NCBI GenBank assembly: GCA_964624235.1 | Contig: CAZUXY010000043.1 | Span: 1 to 42,917 of the forward strand | Length of the DNA: 42,917 bases | Reading direction: 5' to 3' | Source: CAZUXY01 sp964624235 | GTDB lineage: Bacteria > Spirochaetota > UBA4802 > UBA5368 | Shown here: one piece after another, positions 7,865 to 17,200 of the stretch | Layout: every line of letters begins with the position of its first letter | How positions within the stretch are numbered: position 1 is the first letter of the stretch | Notes under the pieces: generated by a model | Told to the model about the DNA's origin: nothing | Database searches by the model: none | The model's input: the letters and a program-made list of their open reading frames with translations, nothing else | Program-made: the position numbers and the translations under genes

Positions 7865-9823
7865 ATGGTTAGTATCTTTGGAGAGGGTGGAATACTTTCC
7901 GGTATATACAAGGATTTTGAGTTACGGGATGAACAGCTTCGGATGGCCGATCATCTGATGGAAATACTTGTGGAAAAGAAAAACGGGATCATCGAAGCGG
8001 GAACTGGTGTGGGGAAAACCCTGGCATACCTGATACCTGCACTGATTTACTGTCTTGATAACGGTAAGAAAATCGCGGTTAGCACCGAAACCAAGGCACT
8101 GCAAAAACAACTTATGGAAAAAGATCTGCCACTGGCGGCGGAAATCATTTCCGCGTATTGCGGAAAACGTTTTTATTACTCTCTTTGTCTTGGAAGCAGT
8201 AATTACCCATGCCGACGCCGTTTTGAGCTCATGGTCACACAGGGCAACTACCGTGCGCATGAACTCGGTGATATCGAGGCTTTCGGGCAGAAGCTCAGGG
8301 AGGGGAAAACCATTACACGGCTGGATACAGGTCTGGGCCGTGGACTGTGGGAGAAAATCATGCGGGATCCTGAGGCCTGCCGGTCATTCAGTTGCCCTTT
8401 CTCCGCCACATGCGTGTTCCAGCAGGCGCGCCGCCAGTGGGCGAAATCCGATCTGCTGGTGCTCAACCATTATCTTTTCTTTTCGAACATACGATCCGGG
8501 AAAAGCTATCTCCCTCCTTTCGATATCGTTGTGTTTGATGAAGCTCACTCCATTGAAGATATAGCGTCAGACCAGATGGGATTTTCTATTGGACAGGAGC
8601 AAATGAGGGACCTCCTTGGACGTATGTATAAAAAGGGCAGAAAGAACTGCCTCATTTCCCTGATCGGTGTAAAGAGAGATCGCCAGAAGGCGGTGGATCT
8701 TGTTAAAGCAGCAAATCGTGAAAGTGATTCTTTTTTTGAATCGCTACGCGGAAGAATTGAACATGAAAAAACAACCACACGTTTAAAAGAACCACCCGGT
8801 TGCGGTGACCAGTTGCTGATCAGGCTGAAGGAATTATACAAGCTACTTGCCGGTATGGAGCCGAACATCGGCGATGATATGAAGATTGAATATGATGTCA
8901 CAAGGGGAAGGCTCTTTGAAATGATGGAAGATCTTTCATCGGCGATTCATATTAAAGATGAGAACCTTGTGTACTGGGTAGAGAACTCTGAAGACCATCT
9001 GCTGGGGGAAATCGTGGTGCGTGCTCAGCCGGTGGATGTATCTGATATAATCGCGAGAGAAGTGTACGGAGATTATGATTCATCGGTGTTTGTATCGGCT
9101 ACACTTTCGGTTAACGGTGATTTCTCTTATTTTATTGAAAGAATGGGTCTGGAATCACCCTTAGTCCACCGGCTGCTCTCTCCTTTCGATTATAAAAAAA
9201 ACGTGGTGCTGGTGATACCCCCCGATATTCCTGAACCGGGTGAACCGTCATTTCTGGACCGGGCTTCGGGATTTGCGTTGAGTATTATCGAATTTCTGCG
9301 GGGAAACTGTCTGATGCTGTTCACTTCATATGCGATGCTTTCCGAAGTCAAAAAGAGAATCTCCTCACAACCGGATTTTCCATGTATCGCGCAGGGGGAG
9401 TACCCGGCTCAGGAAGCCCTGGAACGGTTTATATCGACCGGAAATTCCGTTCTTATGGGAACCCATTCTTTCTGGCAGGGTATAGACCTTCCGGGTGACC
9501 TGGTCAGGGGCGTCATAATGATGAGACTCCCCTTCAGTGTTCCTGACCGGCCTGCGGTTGAGGCAAGAATCGAACGGCTTGTGGAAAGGGGGCTTAATCC
9601 CTTTTACGGTTTTCAGATACCTGCTGCCATTATAAAATTCCGTCAGGGTTTCGGAAGACTGGTAAGGGGTAAGTCGGATCATGGGATTATTGCAGTACTT
9701 GATTCCCGCATTATTAACAAAAGCTACGGAAAGCTTTTTATCGGATCAGTCCCTGAATGCACTCGGGTAAAAAGCATCGAAGAGATGATGGCCTTATACT
9801 CTCCGGATTTGCCGGTGGGTTGA
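7865..9823 (+). CDS. dinG: ATP-dependent DNA helicase, DinG/XPD family
   Basis: This superfamily 2 helicase of 652 residues has all the expected motifs: Walker A (EAGTGVGKT, 44-52), four cysteines positioned for an iron-sulfur cluster (C116, C172, C177, C183), the DEAH box (225-228), VSATLSVNG, QGIDLPGDLVRG, and motif VI in RQGFGRLVRG. DinG-type enzymes unwind 5'-3' and resolve R-loops and damaged forks, so this is a repair or replication-maintenance gene. I prefer the ATG at 7865, which has GGAAGA just upstream; a GTG at 7853 would add four residues. It lies 145 bases after the DUF4389 gene in the same orientation. Nothing suggests truncation. The family assignment is strong; the choice between DinG and a DinG-like paralogue such as YoaA is less certain. 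Confidence 0.9.
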   Translation: MVSIFGEGGILSGIYKDFELRDEQLRMADHLMEILVEKKNGIIEAGTGVGKTLAYLIPALIYCLDNGKKIAVSTETKALQKQLMEKDLPLAAEIISAYCGKRFYYSLCLGSSNYPCRRRFELMVTQGNYRAHELGDIEAFGQKLREGKTITRLDTGLGRGLWEKIMRDPEACRSFSCPFSATCVFQQARRQWAKSDLLVLNHYLFFSNIRSGKSYLPPFDIVVFDEAHSIEDIASDQMGFSIGQEQMRDLLGRMYKKGRKNCLISLIGVKRDRQKAVDLVKAANRESDSFFESLRGRIEHEKTTTRLKEPPGCGDQLLIRLKELYKLLAGMEPNIGDDMKIEYDVTRGRLFEMMEDLSSAIHIKDENLVYWVENSEDHLLGEIVVRAQPVDVSDIIAREVYGDYDSSVFVSATLSVNGDFSYFIERMGLESPLVHRLLSPFDYKKNVVLVIPPDIPEPGEPSFLDRASGFALSIIEFLRGNCLMLFTSYAMLSEVKKRISSQPDFPCIAQGEYPAQEALERFISTGNSVLMGTHSFWQGIDLPGDLVRGVIMMRLPFSVPDRPAVEARIERLVERGLNPFYGFQIPAAIIKFRQGFGRLVRGKSDHGIIAVLDSRIINKSYGKLFIGSVPECTRVKSIEEMMALYSPDLPVG

Positions 9824-9824
9824 A

Positions 9825-10040
9825 CAAACATACTCTCATTTATATGCCGATATTAAGCACGCCGTATTTCAACCTGATAGGGATATATACTCGGCGATGG
9901 TAGCTGTGCCCGAAATACCTGTAAAGTTCATTACTCCGATTACTAAACTCTTACTACCCATCAGGGCAATGGAATGGTTCAACGGTCTACTCGGCATGGA
10001 CCGGATACATGATTCCCGGACCGGGAGAAAAAACAGCTAG
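9825..10040 (+). pseudogene. Coding remnant without a start codon, C-terminal fragment of an unidentified protein
   Basis: Just after the dinG stop, frame +3 is open from 9789 to a TAG at 10038-10040 and, from about 9825, reads like genuine protein: EQTYSHLYADIKHAVFQPDR, then an ATG at 9897 starting MVAVPEIPVKFITPITKLLL and ending MDRIHDSRTGRKNS. Composition is balanced and there are no in-frame stops for 72 codons. The only ATG (9897) would give a 47-residue protein without a ribosome-binding site. The ending is faintly like the C-terminus of some short-chain dehydrogenases, but I cannot name the family. Its TAG overlaps the STAS gene's TAG on the other strand in a CTAG. A deleted upstream part, with dinG now abutting, is the simplest explanation. 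Confidence 0.4.
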
Positions 10041-10399
10041 TGTGCGGGATTTTTTAATGCTAAGATGGCGTCGTCTTCCGTATGGTAAATATCAACAAAA
10101 TCGGAAATGCCCACTATATCCATTATTTTTTGAAAATGATCTGACAGGCCGACGAAGCTTATTTTACCGTTGACCTCGCCTATGTCCTGAATCATATTGA
10201 TAAGCGTTGCAATGCCGGATGAGTTAATGTAGTTGGTTTTCTCAAAACTTATGATAAGGTTGCGAGGTGTATACTTTTCCTTTATTCCCCTGTAGACTTT
10301 AATTATGTCTTTGTCCGATTCAGAGGTCATATCTCCTTCTACCATCAGAACGGGGACCCCTCCCACTATTTCGTAGGAAATCCTAAAAGAACTTTCCAT
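10037..10399 (-). CDS. STAS-domain anti-sigma factor antagonist (SpoIIAA/RsbV type)
   Basis: This 120-residue protein is a single STAS domain. The diagnostic phosphorylation loop is NYINSSGIATLINMI, with S60 as the likely phosphorylated serine (canonical form DSSG; here the aspartate is asparagine). Such proteins bind an anti-sigma or HPK-like kinase when dephosphorylated and are released by a SpoIIE-type phosphatase in partner switching. No kinase lies beside it; the nearest phosphatase-like protein in the window is at 39191-41350. The gene stands alone on the minus strand, with AAGAGAG upstream of the ATG. Stand-alone STAS proteins are common in spirochaetes and can also serve non-sigma targets. 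Confidence 0.85.
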   Translation of the reverse strand: MESSFRISYEIVGGVPVLMVEGDMTSESDKDIIKVYRGIKEKYTPRNLIISFEKTNYINSSGIATLINMIQDIGEVNGKISFVGLSDHFQKIMDIVGISDFVDIYHTEDDAILALKNPAH

Positions 10400-10526
10400 T
10401 AATGGTCTCTCTTGAATCCAATCTTTATATGTATAAGTTATTGAATATCTGGAAATTGAATGCTTACTTTATGAAGATACGTAAACTCGCCGGTGTCAAG
10501 AAAAATACATGATGAAATGATACTTA

Positions 10527-12770
10527 TTATATCTTTTGCAGCGTAGTATATTTTTCAAGGAAGGTCCTGGTTTCACCGTTTCCAAAGGCAATGGTGATTT
10601 TAACATTATCGCCGGTTCCGGTGATTCCGATAATTCTTCCCGTGCCGTATTTGGGATGTACAATGCGTTCCCTGAGTCTGAAATCTGAATCATTATCGTG
10701 AACGGTTTTTCCGTATGAGACCTGTTCCGAAACGCCGTTCCCGGAGTGGGGCCGCGTGTAATCGAGGTTTCTGAATGATGTATCCAGGTGTTCCACCGTA
10801 CTGATTAAATGTTCAGGTATTTCCATCAGAAAACGGGAAGGGGTCTGATAACTTGTGCCTGCATAACCCCGTCGTAACTCCGCACTGGTCAGGAAAAGCA
10901 TGTCACGGGCCCTGGTGATTCCCACATAGCACAGTCGTCTCTCTTCTTCCAGTTCTTCATCGGTGCCGCTGGAATTTATATGGGGGAAGATGCCTTCTTC
11001 CATACCGGTGAGGAATACCACCGGAAATTCAAGTCCCTTGGCGTTATGGACCGTCATCAGGGTAACGGTGTTCCGGGGATCGAAGTCCTGCTGATCGGGT
11101 GTCTCCTCTGAGGTGAGCAGGGATATCTCCTGGAGGAACTGGGCCAGCGTCGCTTCGGGATAACGTGTTTCATAATCGAAGACGCTGTTGAGAAATTCGT
11201 CGATGTTTTCCAGCCGGGTTTCATTCTCCCTGGTTTTTTCCGATTCCAGCGATCTGCGGTATCCCGACAGCTCTATGACCGCTTCTACAAGCACTGAAAG
11301 CCGCTTTAAATGAGGAACTGTTGCGGCTATTTCGTTGGTCTTCCTGATGATTTCAACAAATTCTCCGATACCCTGGGAAACCTTTTTTGTAAACAGATCT
11401 TTCCGGCTGAGGGCCTCGAGTTCGGTAATATTTGCGGTGTACGCGATGTCGCGGATTTTTTCCACAGTTGCCGCACCTATTCCGCGAGGCGGGGAATTGA
11501 TTATGCGCAACAAAGACAGGGTGTCGCTCGGATTGGCGATAAGCCTAAGATATGATACTATGTCTTTTATCTCCCTGCGTTCATAAAAGCGCAATCCTCC
11601 GACCACACGGTATGGAATGTTCTCCCGCCTGAGCACTTCTTCAAAAACCCTGGACTGTGCGTTGGTTCGGTAAAAAACGGCGAAGTCGCTTCCGGTCCTT
11701 CCCTCCATTTTCTTCAGGGATATGATTTTGTTGATTACGTAATCGGCCTCGCCGTATTCATTGTTGGCCCGGCACCATACCGGCGTTTCTCCGTCTCCGC
11801 GCAACGCCCGCAGTGCTTTTTCTTTTCGCCGGATGTTGTTGCATATTACGGATGAAGCCGTCTGCAGAATGGGGACGGTGGATCGGTAGTTTTCTTCCAG
11901 CGTGACGACCACGGTCTCTTTAAAGTCCTTTTCGAAATTCAAAATGTTGCGTATATCGGCGCCGCGCCATGAGTATATCGACTGGTCGTCGTCTCCCACC
12001 ACGCAGAGATTGCGTGTGAGGGATGAAAGGTGCCGGCAGATGAGGTACTGGGCGTAATTGGTGTCCTGATATTCATCGATCATGAAATACCGCCATCTGG
12101 CCTGTAGTTGCGAAAGGGCTTCCGGGCTGTCCCTGAGCAACAGCACTGTTTTAATCAGAAGGTCATTGAAGTCCAGCGCGTTAAGGCTTTTCAGTTTTTC
12201 ATGATATCTGGAATAGACTTCCTGGAAGTTGAACGGATAGTGCTTCGGCATATAGCGGGAAATGTCCGCATCTCCTGATATTTCCGCCTTGTCCTTTATT
12301 TCTGAAATCTTCGACACGATGACGGACGGTCGAATTTTTTTTGGATCGAGGCGCAGGTCCAGAAGTATTTGCTTTATTATGGATTCCTGGTCCCTGTCGT
12401 CATAGATGGAAAAATTTCCGGGGACTCCGATATGCTTCCCGTACCTTCGAAGTATAAAAACCGCAGCGGAGTGAAAAGTTTTAATGAACACCCCTTCCCC
12501 GGTAGGCCCTATGAGTTCAATGACCCGTTTTTTCATTTCATCGGAGGCTTTATTGGTGAAGGTCACGGCCATGATTGCAAAAGGAGGTACTTTCTTTTCA
12601 GTAATCAGATAGGCGATACGGTGGGTAATTACCCTGGTTTTTCCGGATCCCGCTCCCGCGAGTATTAATAACGGCCCCTCGGCATGCAGTACCGCGTTGC
12701 GCTGGTTGGGATTCAGAGAGTCAATTGTTTTCATTTTTTGATTATATGCCGATGTTATTGCCCGGTTCAC
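10527..12770 (-). CDS. pcrA: ATP-dependent DNA helicase PcrA/UvrD (superfamily 1A)
   Basis: The protein has 747 residues from a GTG at 12770, which has GGAAG upstream; an ATG at 12734 (MKTIDSLNPNQRNAV) matches the usual family start better and would drop 12 residues. Motifs are complete: Q-motif LNPNQRNAV, Walker A AGAGSGKTRV, VTFTNKAS, DEYQDTN, GDDDQSIYSWRGA, EENYRST, VTLMTVHNAKGLEFP and CYVGITRARD. The C-terminus (RIVHPKYGTGRIIGI, then ITIAFGNGETRTF) is the Tudor-like element that contacts RNA polymerase in PcrA/UvrD. It acts in nucleotide-excision and mismatch repair and in clearing polymerases or RecA filaments. Rep is excluded by the C-terminal element; calling it PcrA or UvrD is a matter of nomenclature. 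Confidence 0.92.
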   Translation of the reverse strand: MNRAITSAYNQKMKTIDSLNPNQRNAVLHAEGPLLILAGAGSGKTRVITHRIAYLITEKKVPPFAIMAVTFTNKASDEMKKRVIELIGPTGEGVFIKTFHSAAVFILRRYGKHIGVPGNFSIYDDRDQESIIKQILLDLRLDPKKIRPSVIVSKISEIKDKAEISGDADISRYMPKHYPFNFQEVYSRYHEKLKSLNALDFNDLLIKTVLLLRDSPEALSQLQARWRYFMIDEYQDTNYAQYLICRHLSSLTRNLCVVGDDDQSIYSWRGADIRNILNFEKDFKETVVVTLEENYRSTVPILQTASSVICNNIRRKEKALRALRGDGETPVWCRANNEYGEADYVINKIISLKKMEGRTGSDFAVFYRTNAQSRVFEEVLRRENIPYRVVGGLRFYERREIKDIVSYLRLIANPSDTLSLLRIINSPPRGIGAATVEKIRDIAYTANITELEALSRKDLFTKKVSQGIGEFVEIIRKTNEIAATVPHLKRLSVLVEAVIELSGYRRSLESEKTRENETRLENIDEFLNSVFDYETRYPEATLAQFLQEISLLTSEETPDQQDFDPRNTVTLMTVHNAKGLEFPVVFLTGMEEGIFPHINSSGTDEELEEERRLCYVGITRARDMLFLTSAELRRGYAGTSYQTPSRFLMEIPEHLISTVEHLDTSFRNLDYTRPHSGNGVSEQVSYGKTVHDNDSDFRLRERIVHPKYGTGRIIGITGTGDNVKITIAFGNGETRTFLEKYTTLQKI

Positions 12771-13025
12771 CCGCTTCCAGCGCAGGGTTATTCGGCGGAT
12801 ATCGCACTGAGATGAAACGAGGAGAGCACTATACAGGCAGACGGTCTCAAATCAAGACTTTTTTCCTGGTGTAGAGAAAAGGCGATCGGAGTTGCCTCCG
12901 GTGTCTTTATCGGGAGGTAGGATAAGAATAATGATCATGCTTCTTGAAAAGGCATCGGGTTTTCATTTAGCTATTAATAAATCCTCTGTTCCGTCGTTTG
13001 TATAAAGAACAGCGAAAGGTGTATA

Positions 13026-14984
13026 TCACCAGCCTCCTCCTCCGCCTCCACCTCCGCCTCCACCGGATGAGCCTCCTCCTCCACCCGAACCCGAACCGGG
13101 AGAGCTGGAGGATGCGGCTATGGCGCCGCCCAGGGTGCCGCCCAGTGAAGATACAAATGCGCCGGTACCCAGGGAACTCCATGAACCGCCGTGGTACCAT
13201 GAAGGAGTGTATCCCGTTCCACGTGCCCTCACGTCTGAAAGGGTGTCGGCGAAGTATTCCCCCCACTGGTTGTCGAGGTCCAGAGCTATGGCATAGGGCA
13301 GAAAGCGTTCAAAGGTTTCGGGATTTTTCTCCGGGGGATTCAGTCTGTTGAGACGGTCTTTCTCGGCGACGTTGAGAAACATTTTAAAACCTTCAATGTC
13401 ATCCATCAGTTTTCTGCCTGCCCTGGTGGGAGCTTTAAGAAGGCGGTAAAAAAGGAAATTTATCAAGACCATAAACAGTGGGATCAGCAGCATGGGGATC
13501 GGACCGGTCATCAGATAAATGACGAGTGCGGCGATCTCGGCGATGATGAAAGGAATCGAGAAAAGCGTAAAAAAAAGGGCCTGGCCCGTCCTCATGATGC
13601 GGTGTCCTTTCCTGCCTGCAGCGTCACGCCAGCTTCTAATTACCAGGGAAATGAGAAAATATACCCCAACGGACCAGAAGGTGAGCCACACGATGAGGAA
13701 CATTTCGGGTGACAGCATAATGCCTGAAACGATGCTGGAGACTACTGCAACAGCCGACAACGCGATACCGGGAACGAAGTAACCGAGGTTTTTTAAGAAA
13801 TATTTTTTTTCATAGTTCAACTTGAGGGCGGTGCGCGCCGCCCTCACCGCTCCTGATATTTTTCGGTGTTCGCCGGGTTTCAGGGTTACACTCCCGGAAC
13901 CGTCGAATAATTTTCCTGATATTTTTTTTTCTTCGGGTGAAAGATGGACCTTGTTCTGGTCATTCCTGCCCAGGGTATATTCTCCTTCGTCATCTTCATC
14001 AATGGTCAGGTGGCCCTTTACCGCCATATTGACCAGCGCCGACGCAAACGTACGAAAATCGAATCCCATGCGGGAGACGAAACGTATCGATGCCGGGGAA
14101 AGGTTTTCCGGCGGGCTGTATCGGGGTATTACTGTTCCTCTCCTGGGATCTCTGCCGGCGATGAACCAGCAGATCAGATAATAAAAAAACACGACAACGA
14201 GCCCCGAAGCGCCGATGAACATACCGATATTGTCCCTTGCGAACTTTTGTCGCTTCATTGCGGTATCGGGTGCGACCACGAAACCTTTCTCCCAGCGAAT
14301 CCTCACTGTCAGGCCTTCTTCCGGGCCGAGAGGTTTTGTGGTATTATAATGAATGGTTCCCCGGGGGTCGGTGCGGGCGTTATAGTTTTTGTCAGCGGCA
14401 CCCGAGGGACCTGTAAACCCTTCAGTGGCAAATATTTTTACGGCCGCCCCTCCGTGAAGGCTGACCTGCAGGGTGGCCCGGTCGATCGGGAATACCCACC
14501 CATTACCGGTTACATTCCAGTAGAGTTCATCATATTCCTTGTATAAACCCAGCTGGTAGTCGGTACGGTAGGTGATACGGTACTGGTATACTCCGGCGGG
14601 AAGTAAATAATCCTTCTTGCCGATATATACACGTTTTCCATTACTCAGGCTTTCTATACGGTACTCATCCGGACGTCCGTCCCTCAGCACTGTTTTTACG
14701 CTGAACCCTGTTCTGGTGACGAAACCGTACTTGCCAGGGTAGACCGTCGGGAAATCGCGGTAAATACCCCTCTTGATCCTGTCACCGTGAGCCCGTACCT
14801 TTATGCTTTCCGTTACTGTCATGGAACCGTCGCGGTGCACGGTTACATCACTGTGAAAATGGAGAATCCTTTCGTCGCCCTCCTGACCCGTTGAGTAACC
14901 AGGGAAAGAGAAACTGACGATAAGGGATACCGCTGCAATACACAGGATCTTACCGCTTTTTTTCATATCATCAACCACATTCAT
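13026..14984 (-). CDS. DUF2207 membrane protein with a glycine-rich C-terminal tail
   Basis: The protein has 652 residues. After a signal peptide (KSGKILCIAAVSLIVSFSF) comes the extracytoplasmic DUF2207 domain: HFHSDVTVHRDGSMTVTESI, RIKRGIYRDFPT, YWNVTGNGWVFPIDRATLQV. A membrane helix follows near residue 250 (MFIGASGLVVVFFYYLICWF), then a cytoplasmic region and two to four further helices around 400-500. The protein ends with a serine/glycine tract and eleven consecutive glycines before a final tryptophan, a tail known in many DUF2207 proteins. Its ATG overlaps the lemA stop by one base (TGATG), so translation is probably coupled. LemA-DUF2207 pairs are common and unexplained; membrane-stress roles have been suggested. 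An internal ATG six codons in (MKKSGK) is the likelier signal-peptide start. Confidence 0.85.
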   Translation of the reverse strand: MNVVDDMKKSGKILCIAAVSLIVSFSFPGYSTGQEGDERILHFHSDVTVHRDGSMTVTESIKVRAHGDRIKRGIYRDFPTVYPGKYGFVTRTGFSVKTVLRDGRPDEYRIESLSNGKRVYIGKKDYLLPAGVYQYRITYRTDYQLGLYKEYDELYWNVTGNGWVFPIDRATLQVSLHGGAAVKIFATEGFTGPSGAADKNYNARTDPRGTIHYNTTKPLGPEEGLTVRIRWEKGFVVAPDTAMKRQKFARDNIGMFIGASGLVVVFFYYLICWFIAGRDPRRGTVIPRYSPPENLSPASIRFVSRMGFDFRTFASALVNMAVKGHLTIDEDDEGEYTLGRNDQNKVHLSPEEKKISGKLFDGSGSVTLKPGEHRKISGAVRAARTALKLNYEKKYFLKNLGYFVPGIALSAVAVVSSIVSGIMLSPEMFLIVWLTFWSVGVYFLISLVIRSWRDAAGRKGHRIMRTGQALFFTLFSIPFIIAEIAALVIYLMTGPIPMLLIPLFMVLINFLFYRLLKAPTRAGRKLMDDIEGFKMFLNVAEKDRLNRLNPPEKNPETFERFLPYAIALDLDNQWGEYFADTLSDVRARGTGYTPSWYHGGSWSSLGTGAFVSSLGGTLGGAIAASSSSPGSGSGGGGGSSGGGGGGGGGGGW

Positions 14985-15535
14985 CAGAACCGCACGCCGG
15001 GTGTTTCGCGCTCGGCGGCGGTTTCCACCTCAAAGAATTCCTCTGTCGAAAAACCGAACATCCGGGCGATGAGCATACTGGGGAATGATTCGACCATGAT
15101 GTTGAATTCCCTGACCGTGCCGTTGTAGTAGCGGCGGGCCAGCTGGATCTGGTCCTCGATCTCAGCCAGATTCTGCTGAAGATTTATAAAATTTTCACTG
15201 GCCCGGAGTTGAGGATAGCTTTCAGCCACGGCGAAAAGCCTGCGCAGGCTTTCGGAGAGTTCGCTCTCGGCTTTACCCTTTTCCGCCGGGGTGGTGATCC
15301 CCATGCACCGGGTGCGGAGAGTAGTTATGTTTTCCATCAGTGTGCGCTCATGTGCGGCATATCCCTTCACGGATTTTACAAGATTGGGAATCAGATCGTA
15401 ACGGCGTTTGAGCTGCACATCGATGCCGCTCCAGGCTTCTTTCAACATGTGTTTATTTCTAATAAACCGGTTGTAGGTAAGCGCACACCATGCCAGCAGC
15501 AGGACGATCGGCGTGAAGATGAGGGCATACACCAT
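14984..15535 (-). CDS. lemA: LemA family protein
   Basis: The protein has 183 residues with one N-terminal membrane helix (MVYALIFTPIVLLLAWCALT) and the LemA helical core: NRFIRNKHMLKEAWSGIDVQ, LKRRYDLIPNLVKSVKGYA, ASENFINLQQNLAEIEDQIQ, LARRYYNGTVREFN and FPSMLIARMFGF. Length matches the family (about 180-200). The start is decided by the ribosome site: GGAGG lies 8 bases before the ATG at 15535, while the in-frame GTG at 15544 overlaps that site. LemA is a membrane-anchored four-helix protein facing the periplasm, of unknown biochemical role, regularly paired with DUF2207/TPM-type proteins, as here. Confidence 0.92.
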   Translation of the reverse strand: MVYALIFTPIVLLLAWCALTYNRFIRNKHMLKEAWSGIDVQLKRRYDLIPNLVKSVKGYAAHERTLMENITTLRTRCMGITTPAEKGKAESELSESLRRLFAVAESYPQLRASENFINLQQNLAEIEDQIQLARRYYNGTVREFNIMVESFPSMLIARMFGFSTEEFFEVETAAERETPGVRF

Positions 15536-15694
15536 GGTAAACACCTCCGGGGGAATTTGAATGATTTCTTGATACCATGATACTTTTAATTTTGCAAGTA
15601 GATATCAGCGTCCTGAGCGTACAGATAGAAAACCCGGATCAACCGGTCGGATTGTATTTCCTGTAAACAAAGGAATGATATTTAAGAAAATAAA

Positions 15695-15724
15695 TTGCCA
15701 TCGGTATGCCTTGTGAGCGATAAT
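15695..15724 (+). promoter_or_regulatory. Candidate promoter for the RluA-DUF4416 operon
   Basis: TTGCCA (15695-15700) and GATAAT (15719-15724) each match consensus at five of six positions, with an 18-base spacer. Transcription would start roughly 14 bases before the ATG at 15745, giving a very short leader; that start codon has no obvious Shine-Dalgarno. Confidence 0.4.
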
Positions 15725-15744
15725 GACTGCCCATCGTAACGAAT

Positions 15745-16689
15745 ATGGAAAAGCGTATTAATGAAACAGCGGTACCCAGGGAGTATCACAACCAGAGAAT
15801 CGATCTTTATCTTTCAAAAAGATTCACCTATCTCAGCAGAACGTCATGGCAGCGTGAATTGCGTGATGGGAAAATTTCCCTTAACGGCACAGCCGTTTAC
15901 GATCCCGGTAAAAAGATAGGCGAGGGTGACTTAATCAGATTCGATGGCCGGGACATAGTCGAGCCCGATGTCGACTCTTCATACCGGGTCCTGTACGATG
16001 ACGAATTTCTAGTGGCGGTAGATAAACCGGGAAATCTCCCGGTCCATCCGTCGGGCTGTTATTTCAACAATACCCTGCAGCGTATCATGGAGTCCGTAAT
16101 GAAGTGCAGGCTTTTCCCGATTCACCGCCTGGACAGGGAAACATCGGGTGTAATAGTGCTTGCGAAGCGGCGTGAAACCGCCTCGGCCATACAAAAAGAT
16201 TTCAGCAGAGTTCAAAAATCCTATATAGCCATTGTGCACGGCAACCCAGGTAAAGAAAGGATTATCATGGATGTGCCGTTGGGATTCGATCCTGACAGTG
16301 TAATAAAGAAAAAAAGGATCGCTTCCCCTCGGGCTCCCGAAAGGGCGGTAACAGTTATAAAGAAAGTGTTTTCCTTTGGTCACTACGCACTGGTAAAAGC
16401 CTGGCCTCAGACGGGAAGGCTGCACCAGATCCGCGTACACCTTCATTACGCCGGCTTCCCTGTGGTGGGTGACAAACTATACGGAAGGGATGAAACCCTC
16501 TATCTTCGTTTCATCCGCGGCGACTTTTCGGAAGATGCGCCCTTTAAGCCTGAGTTTCACCGGTCGGCCCTGCATTCACGCTCATTGCGGTTATTTCATC
16601 CGCACTTAGAACGGGATATAACGATAAAGGCCCCTTTGCCGATGGATTTCAGGGAGTTTATCCAGAGCGTCGGGGGCAATGATGGCTGA
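15745..16689 (+). CDS. RluA-family pseudouridine synthase with S4 domain
   Basis: The protein has 314 residues. An N-terminal S4 RNA-binding domain (QRIDLYLSKRFTYLSRTSWQ, residues about 18-80) precedes the pseudouridine synthase domain. Key motifs are LVAVDKPGNLPVHPSG, FPIHRLDRETSGVIVLAK (the second aspartate of HRLDRETSG is catalytic) and LVKAWPQTGRLHQIRVHLHY. The enzyme isomerises uridine to pseudouridine in rRNA or tRNA. Family members include RluA, RluC and RluD; the S4 domain favours an RluC/RluD-like role in 23S rRNA, but the substrate cannot be fixed from the sequence. Its last 11 bases overlap the DUF4416 gene, indicating co-translation. Confidence 0.9.
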   Translation: MEKRINETAVPREYHNQRIDLYLSKRFTYLSRTSWQRELRDGKISLNGTAVYDPGKKIGEGDLIRFDGRDIVEPDVDSSYRVLYDDEFLVAVDKPGNLPVHPSGCYFNNTLQRIMESVMKCRLFPIHRLDRETSGVIVLAKRRETASAIQKDFSRVQKSYIAIVHGNPGKERIIMDVPLGFDPDSVIKKKRIASPRAPERAVTVIKKVFSFGHYALVKAWPQTGRLHQIRVHLHYAGFPVVGDKLYGRDETLYLRFIRGDFSEDAPFKPEFHRSALHSRSLRLFHPHLERDITIKAPLPMDFREFIQSVGGNDG

Positions 16690-17200
16690 ACCGATAGTGC
16701 CCCCGCGGGCAAAACTCTTTATCGGCATTCTTGCCCCGGATGACGGAGTGGCGGATCGATGCGAGATACTTTTAATTAAAAAATACGGTGAGATCGATTT
16801 TAAGACCCGTAAAATTTCATTCGACCATACCGATTATTACAGGAGCATAGGACCGCGTCTGTTCCGGATACTGGTATCTTTTAAAAAACTTGTTAAACGC
16901 GAAGGAATAGTGGACATCAAGCTCGCGTGCAATCGTCTTGAAAGAAAGATTTCCGGTAAGGGTGCGCGGTTAATTAACATAGATCCCGGTTATCTGACAC
17001 TTTCGAATGTGTACCTGGCGACCTGTAAGGAGTTTTTTCATCGCGTTTATTTAAACAAAGGGATATATCTGGAAAACGAGTACCGCTACGTGGCGAAACA
17101 CTACGAACCATGGGAGTGGACCTATCCTGATTACAGAAAGCATGAATACATTGATTTTTTTCATAATGTCAGAAAAATCTATACGCGGCAACTGAAATGA
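16679..17200 (+). CDS. DUF4416 family protein
   Basis: The protein has 173 residues. It has the family hallmarks: AKLFIGILAPDD near the N-terminus, SFDHTDYYRSIGPRLFRILV, VDIKLACNRLERKIS, INIDPGYLTLSNVYLATCKE, FFHRVYLNKGIYLENEYRY and WEWTYPDYRKHEY. DUF4416 proteins occur in deltaproteobacteria, spirochaetes, Nitrospirae and related anaerobes; no function is known to me. The gene starts inside the end of the pseudouridine synthase gene (11-base overlap, frame shift), so it may act in RNA modification or ribosome biology, but that is only context. The second codon is also ATG. Confidence 0.88.
   Translation: MMAEPIVPPRAKLFIGILAPDDGVADRCEILLIKKYGEIDFKTRKISFDHTDYYRSIGPRLFRILVSFKKLVKREGIVDIKLACNRLERKISGKGARLINIDPGYLTLSNVYLATCKEFFHRVYLNKGIYLENEYRYVAKHYEPWEWTYPDYRKHEYIDFFHNVRKIYTRQLK

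Noticed and set aside
12887..12900. CGGAG-TTGC-CTCCG hairpin downstream of the DUF2207 gene as a terminator
   Set aside because: Stem of only five base pairs, about 125 bases from the stop, with a weak T-run; not convincing.
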